Source of the DNA: Bacteroidota bacterium
GTDB taxonomy: Bacteria; Bacteroidota; Ignavibacteria; Kapaibacteriales; UBA2268
Reading direction: 5' to 3'
Assembly: GCA_021780815.1 (NCBI GenBank)
Contig: JAJXYC010000018.1
Span: forward strand, 62,001-126,000
Length of the DNA: 64,000 bases
Position 1 is the first letter of the stretch. Each line of letters opens with the position of its first letter. Positions 26,393 through 35,775 of the stretch are shown here, piece by piece. The notes below the pieces were generated by a model, which was not told where the DNA came from, searched no databases, and saw only the letters and a program-made list of their open reading frames with translations. Both the position numbers and the translations under genes were made by a program.

Positions 26393-28233
26393 TTTAATTT
26401 CTCCTCCAAATCAGAAATAATTGTTTCAGTTGTTAAATAAAGACTTTGCATATTATCATTAAATTGAGATGGAGCATATCGTGCAAATTCGCATTTGTCA
26501 AGTACATCAATCACACTATTAATAGTATCATCAGTTGCATTTTTGGAGCGTAAAACATCTCCGATATTTTCTCGTGTAAGTTTTGATGTTTCTATTGAGA
26601 ATTTATCACTCAAAAATCCCCACATTGCACGGGTTAATTCTTCTAAGAATTTATCGAAATTGCTTTCTTGCAAATACTTGTGCGAAGTTTCCAATCTTTT
26701 TTTAGCTAATTTTTTTGCTTTCATTTTTCGAAAAGCAGATTGGTTTTCTAAGTATTCTTTTTGCTTCCTTCTCCAAATTAAAAATAAAATGAATAGAATA
26801 ATTGGCAAAATAAATAAAATCAAGAACAAAACTGATGGGAATGAAGCCATTTGCGATACATTGGTGCCAATATCTGTTTTAATATAATCTATGTCTTGAT
26901 TAAGCAATTGAACATCTGATTTATTGACTTCGTTCCCAGAATAACTTTGTAAGTCTCCTTGTGTAACTTTCAAAGTTAATTCGTTTGTTTGCGTAGTTTT
27001 ATATTGTTTTGAATTTAAGTCAAAATATGAAAATTGGAATGGAGGAATTTTATAATCTCCTGGCGTTTGTGGAATTATAACATATTCAAAAATTAGATCT
27101 CCACTAATATTATTTTGTGTAACTTTTGTATTATCATTTGTTTTTGGGTCATAAACTTCTAAATTTGAAGGCAAATCAAGTTTCGGCGGAGTAATCAACT
27201 TCATATTTCCTTGACCTGAAATTTTGAGCTTCAAAGTTACAGCTTCGCCTGTTTTTACACTTGCTTTATCAAGCCAAGAATTAACAGTAAAATCTCCCAC
27301 CGCATTAGTAAAACCAACAGGAGCATTTTTAGGCAAAGGCTTAACATTAATTTGGATTGATGGCGAAGTTACAACAGTTTGAAAATCTTTATATGATGAA
27401 TTAAAAAACGGGTCGTTGAAAAAATCATCAAAGAAATTTGAGAACGGGTCCCGAGACCTTTGTCTTCTTTGGTTTTGTAATTGCAGTCTTACAGCCGTAT
27501 TAAAACTATACGAATCTACTGTTAAATTGCCACTTTGTTGAGGGAACAATATGACTTTCTTTATCACTGCCGCTCTGTATGTCGTACCATTTAATTGCTC
27601 TAATCCATATTTAATGTCTCCTAAATCAATCTCTTGGTTCCAAAATCCATTTAATTGCGGTACTTTATCTGGTGTAAGCTGTAATACATTTAATTGTGGA
27701 TGTAAATATAATTTGTATGTTGCAACAACAGGTTCACCTTCATAAACAGTTGTTTTATCAACACTTACAACTACTTTTAAATTTTTATTTATTATTTCTT
27801 TGGCTTGATTCTCTAAATTTTGATTTTGTTCTTTATCTTTTTTCATCTGCTCCAATTTGGCTTGACTTGGATTAGTTACCATAACTTGAACTGTGTTTGA
27901 TGAAATTTGCTTACCATTGCTTGTTATTATTGCCGACGGCAAAACAAATTTTCCTTCTTTTGTTGCTTCTAATATGAAACTATACGATAAAGAGCGGGTC
28001 ATTTGCCCATTAATAATCTGAATATTTTGGGATTGTGATGGTCCCATCAATACTTTAAAATTATCAAAATGCGGTGCCCTGAAATTTGAACCATCAGCAT
28101 CAATGGAATATGTTACAGTCAATCTGTCTCCAACTGAAACAACATCTGGATTTGCTGTTGCTCTAAAAGTTTGAGAATATAATTTCACACTAAAAAGCAT
28201 GAAAATAAGTATTAATATGCGAACTTTTGACAT
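26389..28233 (-). CDS. batD: BatD-family oxygen-tolerance protein
   Basis: Large exported membrane protein with stacked Ig-like domains. The 614 residues open with a signal peptide (to YSQTFRA). FRATANPDVVSVGDRLTVTY and VVVSVDKTTVYEGEPVVATY are typical of successive BatD beta domains. A membrane segment (about residues 460-485, ending IWRRK) is followed by a cytoplasmic helical tail of the kind that carries DUF4381-like features. It lies 140 bases after batC, in a gap that contains a duplicated TTTTTACCAATTTTTT-like stretch, and overlaps batE. Function inferred from the Bat cluster only. Confidence 0.87.
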   Translation of the reverse strand: MSKVRILILIFMLFSVKLYSQTFRATANPDVVSVGDRLTVTYSIDADGSNFRAPHFDNFKVLMGPSQSQNIQIINGQMTRSLSYSFILEATKEGKFVLPSAIITSNGKQISSNTVQVMVTNPSQAKLEQMKKDKEQNQNLENQAKEIINKNLKVVVSVDKTTVYEGEPVVATYKLYLHPQLNVLQLTPDKVPQLNGFWNQEIDLGDIKYGLEQLNGTTYRAAVIKKVILFPQQSGNLTVDSYSFNTAVRLQLQNQRRQRSRDPFSNFFDDFFNDPFFNSSYKDFQTVVTSPSIQINVKPLPKNAPVGFTNAVGDFTVNSWLDKASVKTGEAVTLKLKISGQGNMKLITPPKLDLPSNLEVYDPKTNDNTKVTQNNISGDLIFEYVIIPQTPGDYKIPPFQFSYFDLNSKQYKTTQTNELTLKVTQGDLQSYSGNEVNKSDVQLLNQDIDYIKTDIGTNVSQMASFPSVLFLILFILPIILFILFLIWRRKQKEYLENQSAFRKMKAKKLAKKRLETSHKYLQESNFDKFLEELTRAMWGFLSDKFSIETSKLTRENIGDVLRSKNATDDTINSVIDVLDKCEFARYAPSQFNDNMQSLYLTTETIISDLEEKLK

Positions 28234-28373
28234 TGACTTTTTATTTCTTAATTATACAAATGAATAATTAATTAAAACCAAAAATTATGACGAATAAATA
28301 TTTTACAAATTTCTGTTGGGAACTTATTTGTTGCAAATTCTACGGATATAAATTTATTTTTACCAATTTTTTT

Positions 28374-29183
28374 TTACCAATTTTTTTCTAATTTTCCTTT
28401 AACAGCAGCTTTTGCTTTTAATTTCTTTTGGACATTTTTTTCTTCATTTGTCAAAGCCTGCAAAATCCTTTCTGCATCTTGCTTTGATATTTTTTGCTTG
28501 TCTTGTTGTTGCTGTTGCTGATTCTGTTGGTTTTGGTCTTTGTTCTGTTGATTCTGCTTATTTTGGTCTTTGTTTTGTTGATTCTGTTGATTCTGCTTAT
28601 TTTGGTCTTTGTTTTGTTGATTCTGTTGATTCTGCTTATTTTGGTCTTTGTTCTGCTGATTCTGTTGATTCTGTTGATTCTGCTTATTTTGGTCTTTGTT
28701 CTGTTGATTCTGTTTGTTCTGTTGATTCTGTTGTTGCATCTGTTGCTGTAACATTTTACGGGCATACTCTAAATTATATTTTGTATCATAATCTTTGGGA
28801 TTATTAATTAAAGCTTTTTTATACGAATCTATACTTTCTTGATATTTTTTGCTTTCTAAATAGGAATTACCTAAATTGTAGTAGGCATTAGCTAAATTCT
28901 TCTTATCAAAATGATTTGGTTCAACTGCATCAAAGCTTTTCAGTGCTTCATCAAAGTTTCCTTGTCTATAATAAGAAGTCCCGAGATTATATTTTGCAAT
29001 ATTTGAATTAGGATTGGCTTCTAGTGCTTTCCTATATTGCACTTCCGCTTCTTTAAATTTATTATTTTTATAGTAAGCATTTCCTTTTTTTACATAATCT
29101 TCCACATTCTCAGCTAATAACGTATTCGCCGAAAAAACAAGTGAAAGCAGAAAGAAAACTAAAATATTTGCTGTATTTTTCAT
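28374..29183 (-). CDS. batC: BatC-like TPR protein with Gln/Asn-rich repeats
   Basis: Exported TPR protein of the Bat set, 269 residues. A signal peptide (to LLAEN) is followed by about four TPR units (YVKKGNAYYKNNKFKEAEVQ, YRKALEANPNSN, YNLGTSYYRQGNFDEALKSF, YYNLGNSYLESKKYQES). From about residue 150 an imperfect tandem repeat of NQQ and NKDQNKQ units runs for about 75 residues, then a lysine-rich end. The repeats make the protein longer than most TPR partners and make this locus prone to length change. It starts two bases after batB. Confidence 0.82.
   Translation of the reverse strand: MKNTANILVFFLLSLVFSANTLLAENVEDYVKKGNAYYKNNKFKEAEVQYRKALEANPNSNIAKYNLGTSYYRQGNFDEALKSFDAVEPNHFDKKNLANAYYNLGNSYLESKKYQESIDSYKKALINNPKDYDTKYNLEYARKMLQQQMQQQNQQNKQNQQNKDQNKQNQQNQQNQQNKDQNKQNQQNQQNKDQNKQNQQNQQNKDQNKQNQQNKDQNQQNQQQQQQDKQKISKQDAERILQALTNEEKNVQKKLKAKAAVKGKLEKNW
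28531..28735. repeat. Imperfect tandem repeat coding the Q/N-rich tract of batC
   Basis: The motif TTTTGGTCTTTGTT recurs five times, at spacings of about 30 to 48 bases, built from 9-base GATTCTGTT modules. Each copy codes for NKDQNKQ/NQQ in batC on the minus strand. Copies differ by a few bases and in module number, the pattern expected from slippage. Confidence 0.85.
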
Positions 29184-29185
29184 TT

Positions 29186-30214
29186 TTATTTTCCTTCAAA
29201 TAGTTTTACTTTAGATAAAATTGGGCTTTGTTTTTCAAAAATGAATAGATCTATTACCGCTAAAAAGATTGAAATTAAAAGGAACAATTGAAATTTATCG
29301 TCGTAATCTGTATATATCATATCATCAAACGACTTTTTCTTAAGTCCAGAAATATCTTTTAATACTTTTTCAATATCGGAATATTTGGCACTACCTAATT
29401 CAAATCGCCCATTGCCAGCATTTGCAATATCGTTCATTAGGTCGGGCGACATCTTAGTAATAACAACATTCCCATTTTCATCTTTAAGGAAATCATTAGT
29501 TCCTGCCTTTAAAGGAATAGGTGCCCCCGCAACAGTACCCATACCAACAGTAAAAATACGAATTCCTTCATCAGATGCTTTTCTAGCGGCGGTAACAGCA
29601 TCGTCTTCATGATTTTCACCATCTGACAGCAACACAATAACTTTATGAATTGTTTTATCTGAACTAAACGAAGCACGGCATATATCTATTGCTTTGCCAA
29701 TAGCAGTACCTTGTGTTCCGATTAAATCAGTATTAGAGGTTGAAATCATTAATTTCGCTGCTGAATAATCTGTCGTTAAAGGCATCTGTAAGAACGCATC
29801 GCCAGCAAATACTACTAATCCAACTTTATCACTTACTAGCTCATCAAGAAATTTGTTTAATATTTGTTTAGCTCTATCTAATCTCGACGGTTGTAAATCT
29901 TCTGCTAACATCGAATTGGAAACATCTAAGGCAAACATTATTTCTATACCTGAACGCTTCACTTTTTCTATTTTTGAACCTATTTGTGGATCAGACAATG
30001 CTAAAATTAAAGAACTTAAAAGCAATATACTTGTAACTAATTTTACGTACGGTTTATACTTCGAATTGCTTACCATTAATTTGTCTAATGTTTCAGTTGT
30101 TGTGAACCTTTTGAGCTTTTTGTTCCTATCAATTCTCCATAATATAAACAAGAATATTATTATCGGAACTGCTATAAATAAATATAAATATTCAGGATTC
30201 CCGAATCTAAACAC
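29186..30214 (-). CDS. batB: BatA/BatB-like von Willebrand factor A protein
   Basis: Membrane protein with a vWA domain between transmembrane segments. The 342 residues show N-terminal hydrophobic helices (to about 80), a vWA domain from 88 with MIDAS motif LDVSNSM and PSRLDRAKQILNKF, DKVGLVVFAGDAF, and TDLIGTQGTAIG followed by VIVLLSDGEN, and a C-terminal membrane helix near 315-335. The GTG start has AAGGGG at a good distance. Only one vWA gene is present, where many Bat operons have two (batA and batB), so the split name is uncertain. Neighbours batC, batD and batE follow in the usual order. Confidence 0.85.
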   Translation of the reverse strand: MFRFGNPEYLYLFIAVPIIIFLFILWRIDRNKKLKRFTTTETLDKLMVSNSKYKPYVKLVTSILLLSSLILALSDPQIGSKIEKVKRSGIEIMFALDVSNSMLAEDLQPSRLDRAKQILNKFLDELVSDKVGLVVFAGDAFLQMPLTTDYSAAKLMISTSNTDLIGTQGTAIGKAIDICRASFSSDKTIHKVIVLLSDGENHEDDAVTAARKASDEGIRIFTVGMGTVAGAPIPLKAGTNDFLKDENGNVVITKMSPDLMNDIANAGNGRFELGSAKYSDIEKVLKDISGLKKKSFDDMIYTDYDDKFQLFLLISIFLAVIDLFIFEKQSPILSKVKLFEGK

Positions 30215-30357
30215 AACTAACCCCTTAATTTGATTATTACAGACGAAACAATTTTTTAATAATTGAATTTAGCAATTTGTTATATTTATCTATTATCTAT
30301 TATTGTTTTGTTAAATTATCAACAGGTAATGTGTTTAATGAATAAGTCAAAAAATAT

Positions 30358-32403
30358 TTAATTTAAAAATGCCCAACTAAACGAAAATTGGAAATGGAAC
30401 CCCAACTCAGGATAGTAAGGGGTGTAATAATAACCTTGCCCAAGTATGTTCTCAAATTTTGCTCTAACATACGTATCGCCTAATCTGGCTTCTGCAAAAA
30501 AATTAAGACCATTACCCATAAAACCACTATTTGTATTTGTTAGAGAATAACCATCGTAAATCGGCATATAATTTAATCCTTCAAAAGAAGACAAGGCTTC
30601 ATATTCTAAACCTAACCGCATCATACTCCTACCTACAGAAATTATATAATACGTTTTAATTCCTGCATATATATTAGGGAAAATCGCTTGTGTCTCTGAA
30701 TTTATTTGACTATTATAAGATTTAAGGAAACTTTCAACTATTAATTTTTTGTTTAAGAAACTGCCCGAATATTGAATTTCAACGCCCATAATTCTTTCGT
30801 TCGAACCATTGGAAAATTTGGCGTTAATTACTTGTTGATTTGAATCTTTGGCAAATGAAAATAAAATTGGCAAATCTATTTGACGGAAAAATCCTAATAT
30901 ATCAAATTTGCTTTGACCAATATTAAAAGTCAAACCGGCAAATGCTAAATAGTGATGTTCGTTGTCTAAATTTAATCCTTCAATTAAACTTGGTATTCTG
31001 TCTGATTTTGATAAATCGAAAAAAAGTGTTTGCAAGAAAGTAGTATCTTGGGAATTCCATTGAATTTTAGCACCAAATGAAAGAACGTTCCTCCCAAATT
31101 CATTCCCATAGCGAGAGCCACCCGATAAAGTTAAATTTTTAAGAATTGAAAGTTTAGCTAATCCATAAAATGAAATATTTGTAAAGTCATTTTTGCCTAC
31201 TAAAAACGCATTATTCAAACTGTCAGATGTATTTAAATTTGACCTATAATAATCGTAACTTAAATCTATTCCTGTATTTAAATGAAAAAAGCCAATATCA
31301 GTTTCAACATTTGTGTTATTTGCAAAAGAAATAGCAGTATATTTAACAAATGGAATACTATCAGATGGGGAGGTAATTAAACTATTTGCATCGTTAATTT
31401 CTTTATCAGAATTCATATAAGCAAATTTAGAATTTATAACAAAATTTCGGCTCGAATCGAGAGACTTGTAAAATGTTAATAGTAAATTATGTTTAAATAA
31501 GCGGGAATTAGTGTTAAGAAATAAAGGATTTGCCGACACTTCATCAAAAATATTGGGCGAAGTTGCAGGGTTACTTCCACCATTTTCACCAATTCCATAA
31601 TTATTAAAAATATCACTGAGCGAAATACTTGTTAAATTATCAATATTCCACCTTGCTTTTGCCCGTAAGTTCCATGAGTTTATCCATTGGTTTTGGTATC
31701 CACCTGGACTATTGAAACTACGGAAACCTATATCTATATTGAAGTTCTTCGCAAAATTTTGTGAAAATGTTCCGTCTGCCGCTATCATATCGCTACTACC
31801 TTGTGAATACCATAATTTAGTATATGGTAAATACGTGTTATGCTCAATTTCTTTCAAATTCAGCAATGAACCTGTAGAATTATCTCCATAAATTACTGCA
31901 TCTGAACCTAAATATAGTTCTATACTCTCCAAAGCTTCCGATGGAAATAATGATAAATTACAATTTCCTGTTTCAAATTCATTCTGTGAAAGCCCATTAA
32001 ATCTCACATTTAATCCTTGCGGATTCCCACCTAAAAGATATAATGTATTATTCATTCCGTAAAATCCCAAAGACATCGGAAACCCAATATGCCTGTTTTT
32101 TAATATGTCCGAAATGGTGTAATAAGTATCAAAGACAATATCTTTTTTTGTAATATTTTTATAATAATTAGGCTTACTTAATTCAATAGCACCAAAATTG
32201 TTGAATGGTTTAGATAAACCAACTGTATCCATTTTAAATTTTGTTGTATCGGTTCTGGGGATTTGTGTACTGTCTGTTGAAGGTCTTAATTCGTTCTGTA
32301 TATTATTGCGTTCGAATTGGGAGTGCAAAGTTAAAGATGAAAGGATTAAAGAAAATCCAATAAATATACAATAATTGGAAAAATTCTTTAATCCCTTTAT
32401 CAT
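30358..32403 (-). CDS. TonB-dependent-receptor-like outer-membrane protein
   Basis: Outer-membrane protein of 681 residues with an N-terminal signal peptide (about 1-30), a plug-like domain (about 65-170: TISDILKNRHIGFPMS, LGGNPQGLNVRFNGLSQNEF, EALESIELYLGSDAVIYGD) and a barrel of many alternating aromatic/polar strands to the C-terminus (ending QFSFSWAFLN). No clear TonB box is visible, and the plug is short. The protein lies six bases after gyrA. Substrate is unknown; a passive porin-like protein is an alternative. Confidence 0.7.
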   Translation of the reverse strand: MIKGLKNFSNYCIFIGFSLILSSLTLHSQFERNNIQNELRPSTDSTQIPRTDTTKFKMDTVGLSKPFNNFGAIELSKPNYYKNITKKDIVFDTYYTISDILKNRHIGFPMSLGFYGMNNTLYLLGGNPQGLNVRFNGLSQNEFETGNCNLSLFPSEALESIELYLGSDAVIYGDNSTGSLLNLKEIEHNTYLPYTKLWYSQGSSDMIAADGTFSQNFAKNFNIDIGFRSFNSPGGYQNQWINSWNLRAKARWNIDNLTSISLSDIFNNYGIGENGGSNPATSPNIFDEVSANPLFLNTNSRLFKHNLLLTFYKSLDSSRNFVINSKFAYMNSDKEINDANSLITSPSDSIPFVKYTAISFANNTNVETDIGFFHLNTGIDLSYDYYRSNLNTSDSLNNAFLVGKNDFTNISFYGLAKLSILKNLTLSGGSRYGNEFGRNVLSFGAKIQWNSQDTTFLQTLFFDLSKSDRIPSLIEGLNLDNEHHYLAFAGLTFNIGQSKFDILGFFRQIDLPILFSFAKDSNQQVINAKFSNGSNERIMGVEIQYSGSFLNKKLIVESFLKSYNSQINSETQAIFPNIYAGIKTYYIISVGRSMMRLGLEYEALSSFEGLNYMPIYDGYSLTNTNSGFMGNGLNFFAEARLGDTYVRAKFENILGQGYYYTPYYPELGFHFQFSFSWAFLN

Positions 32404-32409
32404 AATTAA

Positions 32410-34911
32410 CTATTCATTATTATCGAAAATAGGATTATCTGAGTTTTCATTAGTATCTATTTCCTCTTCTTCTTCTCTCGGAATAACGGTAATATCAGCG
32501 ATTGTATCTCCTTTATCTAATCGTATAAGCTTAACGCCCTGAGTATTTCTACCGAGCAAACTAATGTTTTTAACTGCTTGTCTGATAATAACAGCATTTT
32601 GGGTCATAACAACTATTTCATCACTTTCCATAACAGTTAAAATTCCAATAACGTTTCCTGTTTTAAGAGTAGTTTTCATTGAAATTACACCTTTCGAGCC
32701 TCTATTCGTCATACGGAATTCTTCTACATTAGCACGCTTACCATAACCTTTATCGCCAACTATTAAAATTTGTTGTTCAGGTGAACTCACAGAAACCATA
32801 GAAACTACGTAATCGTCGCCTCGTAATCTAATACCAAAAACACCAGCGGCGGTTCTACCCATTGGACGAACATCTGTTTCTTTAAAGTGGACTGCTTGAC
32901 CGTGCTTTGAACCTATTATTATTTCATCACCGCCTGTTGTTATACGTGCCGCTACTAATTTATCATCATCTTTCAAATTTATTGCTATTATACCTGTTGA
33001 ACGGATTCTTGCAAAATCCGATAAACTTGTTTTCTTCACTATACCGTATTTCGTACACATAAATATGAAATGTTCTTCTTTAAATTCTTGAACAGGCAAA
33101 ATTACTGTAACTTTTTCATCTTCTTGCAATGGAATTACATTAGATAAACCACGACCTTTTGATGTCCTTGAACCTTCTGGCAAATCAAATACTCGAACAC
33201 TATAAGAACGACCCGAATCTGTAAAGAATAGCAAATGATTATGGTTGGTTGCTTGGAATACCATTTCAATATAATCATCTTCGGAAGTTGTTGCTCCACT
33301 AACCCCACGGCCTCCTTTATTTTGCTTACGGTAATTAGTTAGTGGAGTTCGCTTAATAAAGCCACGATGCGTAATTGTTACAATTACTTCTTCATCGGGA
33401 ACAATATCTTCCATCCTAATTTCAGTCGTATCTATCATTATTTCAGTTCTACGAGCATCGCCAAATTTATTTTTGATTTCTTCTAATTCTTCTGAAATAA
33501 TTTGCATCTGCAATTCTTTGCTCGCCAAAATGGCTCTTAATCGCTCTATTGTTCTCAATAGTTCACGATATTCTTCTAAAATTTTATCTCTTTCAAGGGC
33601 AGTAAGTCTTTGCAATCGCAAATCTAATACTGCTTTTGCTTGAATTTCGGTCATCCCAAATTTTTCTTGCAATTGGATACTTGCTTCTGTAGGGTTCGCT
33701 GAATTCCTGATTGTTTTTATAACTTCATCAAGATGGTCTAATGCTATTATATAACCTTCTAATATATGCGCTCTTTTTTCGGCAACGTCAAGTTCATATT
33801 GAGTTCTACGAACAATTACTTCTACACGATGTAAAATAAATTGCTCAATTAATTCTTTTAAGTTTAGTTCTTTTGGTTCGCCATTTACCAAAGCAAGCAT
33901 TATTGCACCAAAAGTAACTTGCATCGTCGTATGTTGGAAAAGTTTATTTAAAACTACTTCTTGAACGGCATCTTTTTTTAGTTCAAGAACAACACGAACC
34001 ATTTCGTTGCGATCCGATTCATCACGTAAATCCGAAATTTCTTCAATTACTTTTGCCTTTACTAATTCTGCTATTTTTTCAATTAAAGTTTTCTTTACTA
34101 CTTGGTAAGGTAATTCTTTAATAACAATACGCCGTTTACCTGTTTTGGTCTCACCAAATTCCGTTTTTGCACGCAGAACTATACGCCCACGACCTGTATG
34201 GTAACAATCAACAATCCCACGTGTCCCGTAAATAATCCCACCAGTTGGAAAATCAGGGGCAGGGATATATTGCATCAATTCGTCAATTGTAATATCTGGC
34301 TCTTTGATATAAGATTGGATTGCATTAATAACTTCACGCAAATTATGTGGCGGAATATTTGTCGCCATACCAACTGCTATACCGCTCGCCCCGTTTATGA
34401 GTAAATTTGGGACGACGCTTGGTAATACTTTTGGTTCTTTTAAAGATTCATCAAAGTTAGGTTGGAAATCAACAGTATTTTTATCTATATCTTTTAAAAT
34501 GTATGCGGCAAGCTGAGACATACGAGTTTCCGTATAACGCATTGCAGCTGCACTATCACCATCTATTGAGCCATAATTTCCTTGTCCATCAACAAGTTGA
34601 TAACGCATCGACCAAGGTTGTGCAAGTCGAACCATTGCTTCATAAACCGATGCATCGCCGTGAGGGTGATACTTACCTAATACTTCGCCCACAAGTCGGG
34701 CTGATTTCTTGTATGGTCTATTTGAGTATAAACCCATTTCTTGCATTGAAAAGAGGATACGGCGATGAACTGGTTTTAATCCGTCTCGCACATCGGGCAA
34801 AGCTCTTGATACTATTACACTCATCGCATAATCTAAATAAGAACTTTGCATTTCCTCTTCTAATATTGCTGTAACTATTCTATTATCATCAAGAAGAGAC
34901 ATCTTTAACAT
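32410..34911 (-). CDS. gyrA: DNA gyrase subunit A
   Basis: Topoisomerase II subunit that cuts and rejoins DNA during negative supercoiling. From the chosen ATG (34911) it has 833 residues. Catalytic Tyr126 lies in [28 protein letters not shown] and [18 protein letters not shown] are present. The C-terminal beta-pinwheel carries the GyrA box as QNKGGRG, which favours GyrA over ParC. The quinolone-region residues that are Ser83 and Asp87 in E. coli are Ala and Glu here. An acidic tail (EEEEEID...) closes it. MSLLDD three codons downstream is an alternative start; an in-frame TTG one codon upstream is less likely. Confidence 0.96.
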   Translation of the reverse strand: MLKMSLLDDNRIVTAILEEEMQSSYLDYAMSVIVSRALPDVRDGLKPVHRRILFSMQEMGLYSNRPYKKSARLVGEVLGKYHPHGDASVYEAMVRLAQPWSMRYQLVDGQGNYGSIDGDSAAAMRYTETRMSQLAAYILKDIDKNTVDFQPNFDESLKEPKVLPSVVPNLLINGASGIAVGMATNIPPHNLREVINAIQSYIKEPDITIDELMQYIPAPDFPTGGIIYGTRGIVDCYHTGRGRIVLRAKTEFGETKTGKRRIVIKELPYQVVKKTLIEKIAELVKAKVIEEISDLRDESDRNEMVRVVLELKKDAVQEVVLNKLFQHTTMQVTFGAIMLALVNGEPKELNLKELIEQFILHRVEVIVRRTQYELDVAEKRAHILEGYIIALDHLDEVIKTIRNSANPTEASIQLQEKFGMTEIQAKAVLDLRLQRLTALERDKILEEYRELLRTIERLRAILASKELQMQIISEELEEIKNKFGDARRTEIMIDTTEIRMEDIVPDEEVIVTITHRGFIKRTPLTNYRKQNKGGRGVSGATTSEDDYIEMVFQATNHNHLLFFTDSGRSYSVRVFDLPEGSRTSKGRGLSNVIPLQEDEKVTVILPVQEFKEEHFIFMCTKYGIVKKTSLSDFARIRSTGIIAINLKDDDKLVAARITTGGDEIIIGSKHGQAVHFKETDVRPMGRTAAGVFGIRLRGDDYVVSMVSVSSPEQQILIVGDKGYGKRANVEEFRMTNRGSKGVISMKTTLKTGNVIGILTVMESDEIVVMTQNAVIIRQAVKNISLLGRNTQGVKLIRLDKGDTIADITVIPREEEEEIDTNENSDNPIFDNNE

Positions 34912-34927
34912 CAATTAATATAACTTA

Positions 34928-34935
34928 CAAAATTA
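34928..34935 (-). promoter_or_regulatory. TAnnTTTG promoter box before gyrA
   Basis: The minus strand reads GTAATTTTGTAAG, so TAATTTTG lies 16 bases ahead of the gyrA ATG. No ideally spaced -33 TTTG was found. Confidence 0.5.
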
Positions 34936-34998
34936 CTGAATTTTCAAGGAATAACAGAATTTTTCAATAATTTTATAAGCTTTTATTAATTGGATTAT

Positions 34999-35736
34999 TT
35001 AAAATGGAACTTTTGTAATTTTAACTCCTAATTGAAAATAATTATTCACAGCAGCAAGAACTTCATAATCAATATAATAGGATTGAACGAACTCAGTAAA
35101 AGCTTTAAACTCGTGCAATGGAACCCCAAATTCGTCAAATATGAGTATATCATCTTTCCTTAAATAAGGAGCAAGACTTGTTAAAACAAAAAGTGTGGAA
35201 GTATATAAATCTGCGTCAAGATGTATTACTTTTCTTTTATCATCATTAAAAGTTTTCAAAAACTGGAATAAAGTATTTTGAAATAAACCTTTAATAAATA
35301 AAATACGATTATCTTTTATGTCAGGGAATTTGCCATCAGGACTCATTTCTCCCTTTTTGTAAAGATGCCAATCTTCTGGCAAACCTTCAAAAGTGTCAAA
35401 ACCATAAAACTTTGCTTCATTATTTTGAATATTTGAGACCCACCATTTAAAAGTATATCCGTAAGCTACACCAAATTCGAGATAATTAATATTGGTATTG
35501 TCTTTTAATTCATTTTTTAATAAATAATCATATAAATCATATCTTTTCCCAGGTCCAAATTTTAATGAATAAAAATCATTAAATTTAACGTTGTCGTGTT
35601 TGCTTTTCCATTGAGAAAAGTAATTTAGATATAATAAATTTTTCATAAAAATATTCAAAAAGCCAAATACTTTATGAAGTTTGAACTTTAAAAACAAACC
35701 TTTAATTTTTCTAATATAGAATAATTTTGTGCGCAT
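34999..35736 (-). CDS. TylF/MycF-like class I methyltransferase
   Basis: SAM-dependent O-methyltransferase-like protein, 245 residues from ATG 35736. A TTG eight codons upstream would extend it. The SAM motif I is YLEFGVAYGYTF, then FYGFDTFEGLPEDW, a metal-binding-type HLDADLYTST and ILIFDEFGVP, all typical of the TylF/macrocin O-methyltransferase family. The N-terminal 50 residues are hydrophobic and basic and may be a membrane-associated or accessory helix. The gene is isolated: it is divergent from the SBBP protein, with 39 bases between them. In this kind of organism such enzymes modify surface sugars as often as antibiotics; the substrate is unknown. Confidence 0.78.
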   Translation of the reverse strand: MRTKLFYIRKIKGLFLKFKLHKVFGFLNIFMKNLLYLNYFSQWKSKHDNVKFNDFYSLKFGPGKRYDLYDYLLKNELKDNTNINYLEFGVAYGYTFKWWVSNIQNNEAKFYGFDTFEGLPEDWHLYKKGEMSPDGKFPDIKDNRILFIKGLFQNTLFQFLKTFNDDKRKVIHLDADLYTSTLFVLTSLAPYLRKDDILIFDEFGVPLHEFKAFTEFVQSYYIDYEVLAAVNNYFQLGVKITKVPF

Positions 35737-35775
35737 ATTTATTTTTTTATTAATTTGCAAAAAAAGTGAAAAACA

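Noticed and set aside
28490-28740. CRISPR array at the tandem repeat
   Set aside because: Repeats are contiguous, code in frame for Gln/Asn, and have no unique spacers or adjacent cas genes.
28412-28807. Long plus-strand frames over the batC repeat (Leu/Val-rich or Ser/Val-rich)
   Set aside because: They are shadows of the minus-strand Gln/Asn repeat; the regular 3-base pattern keeps all frames open.
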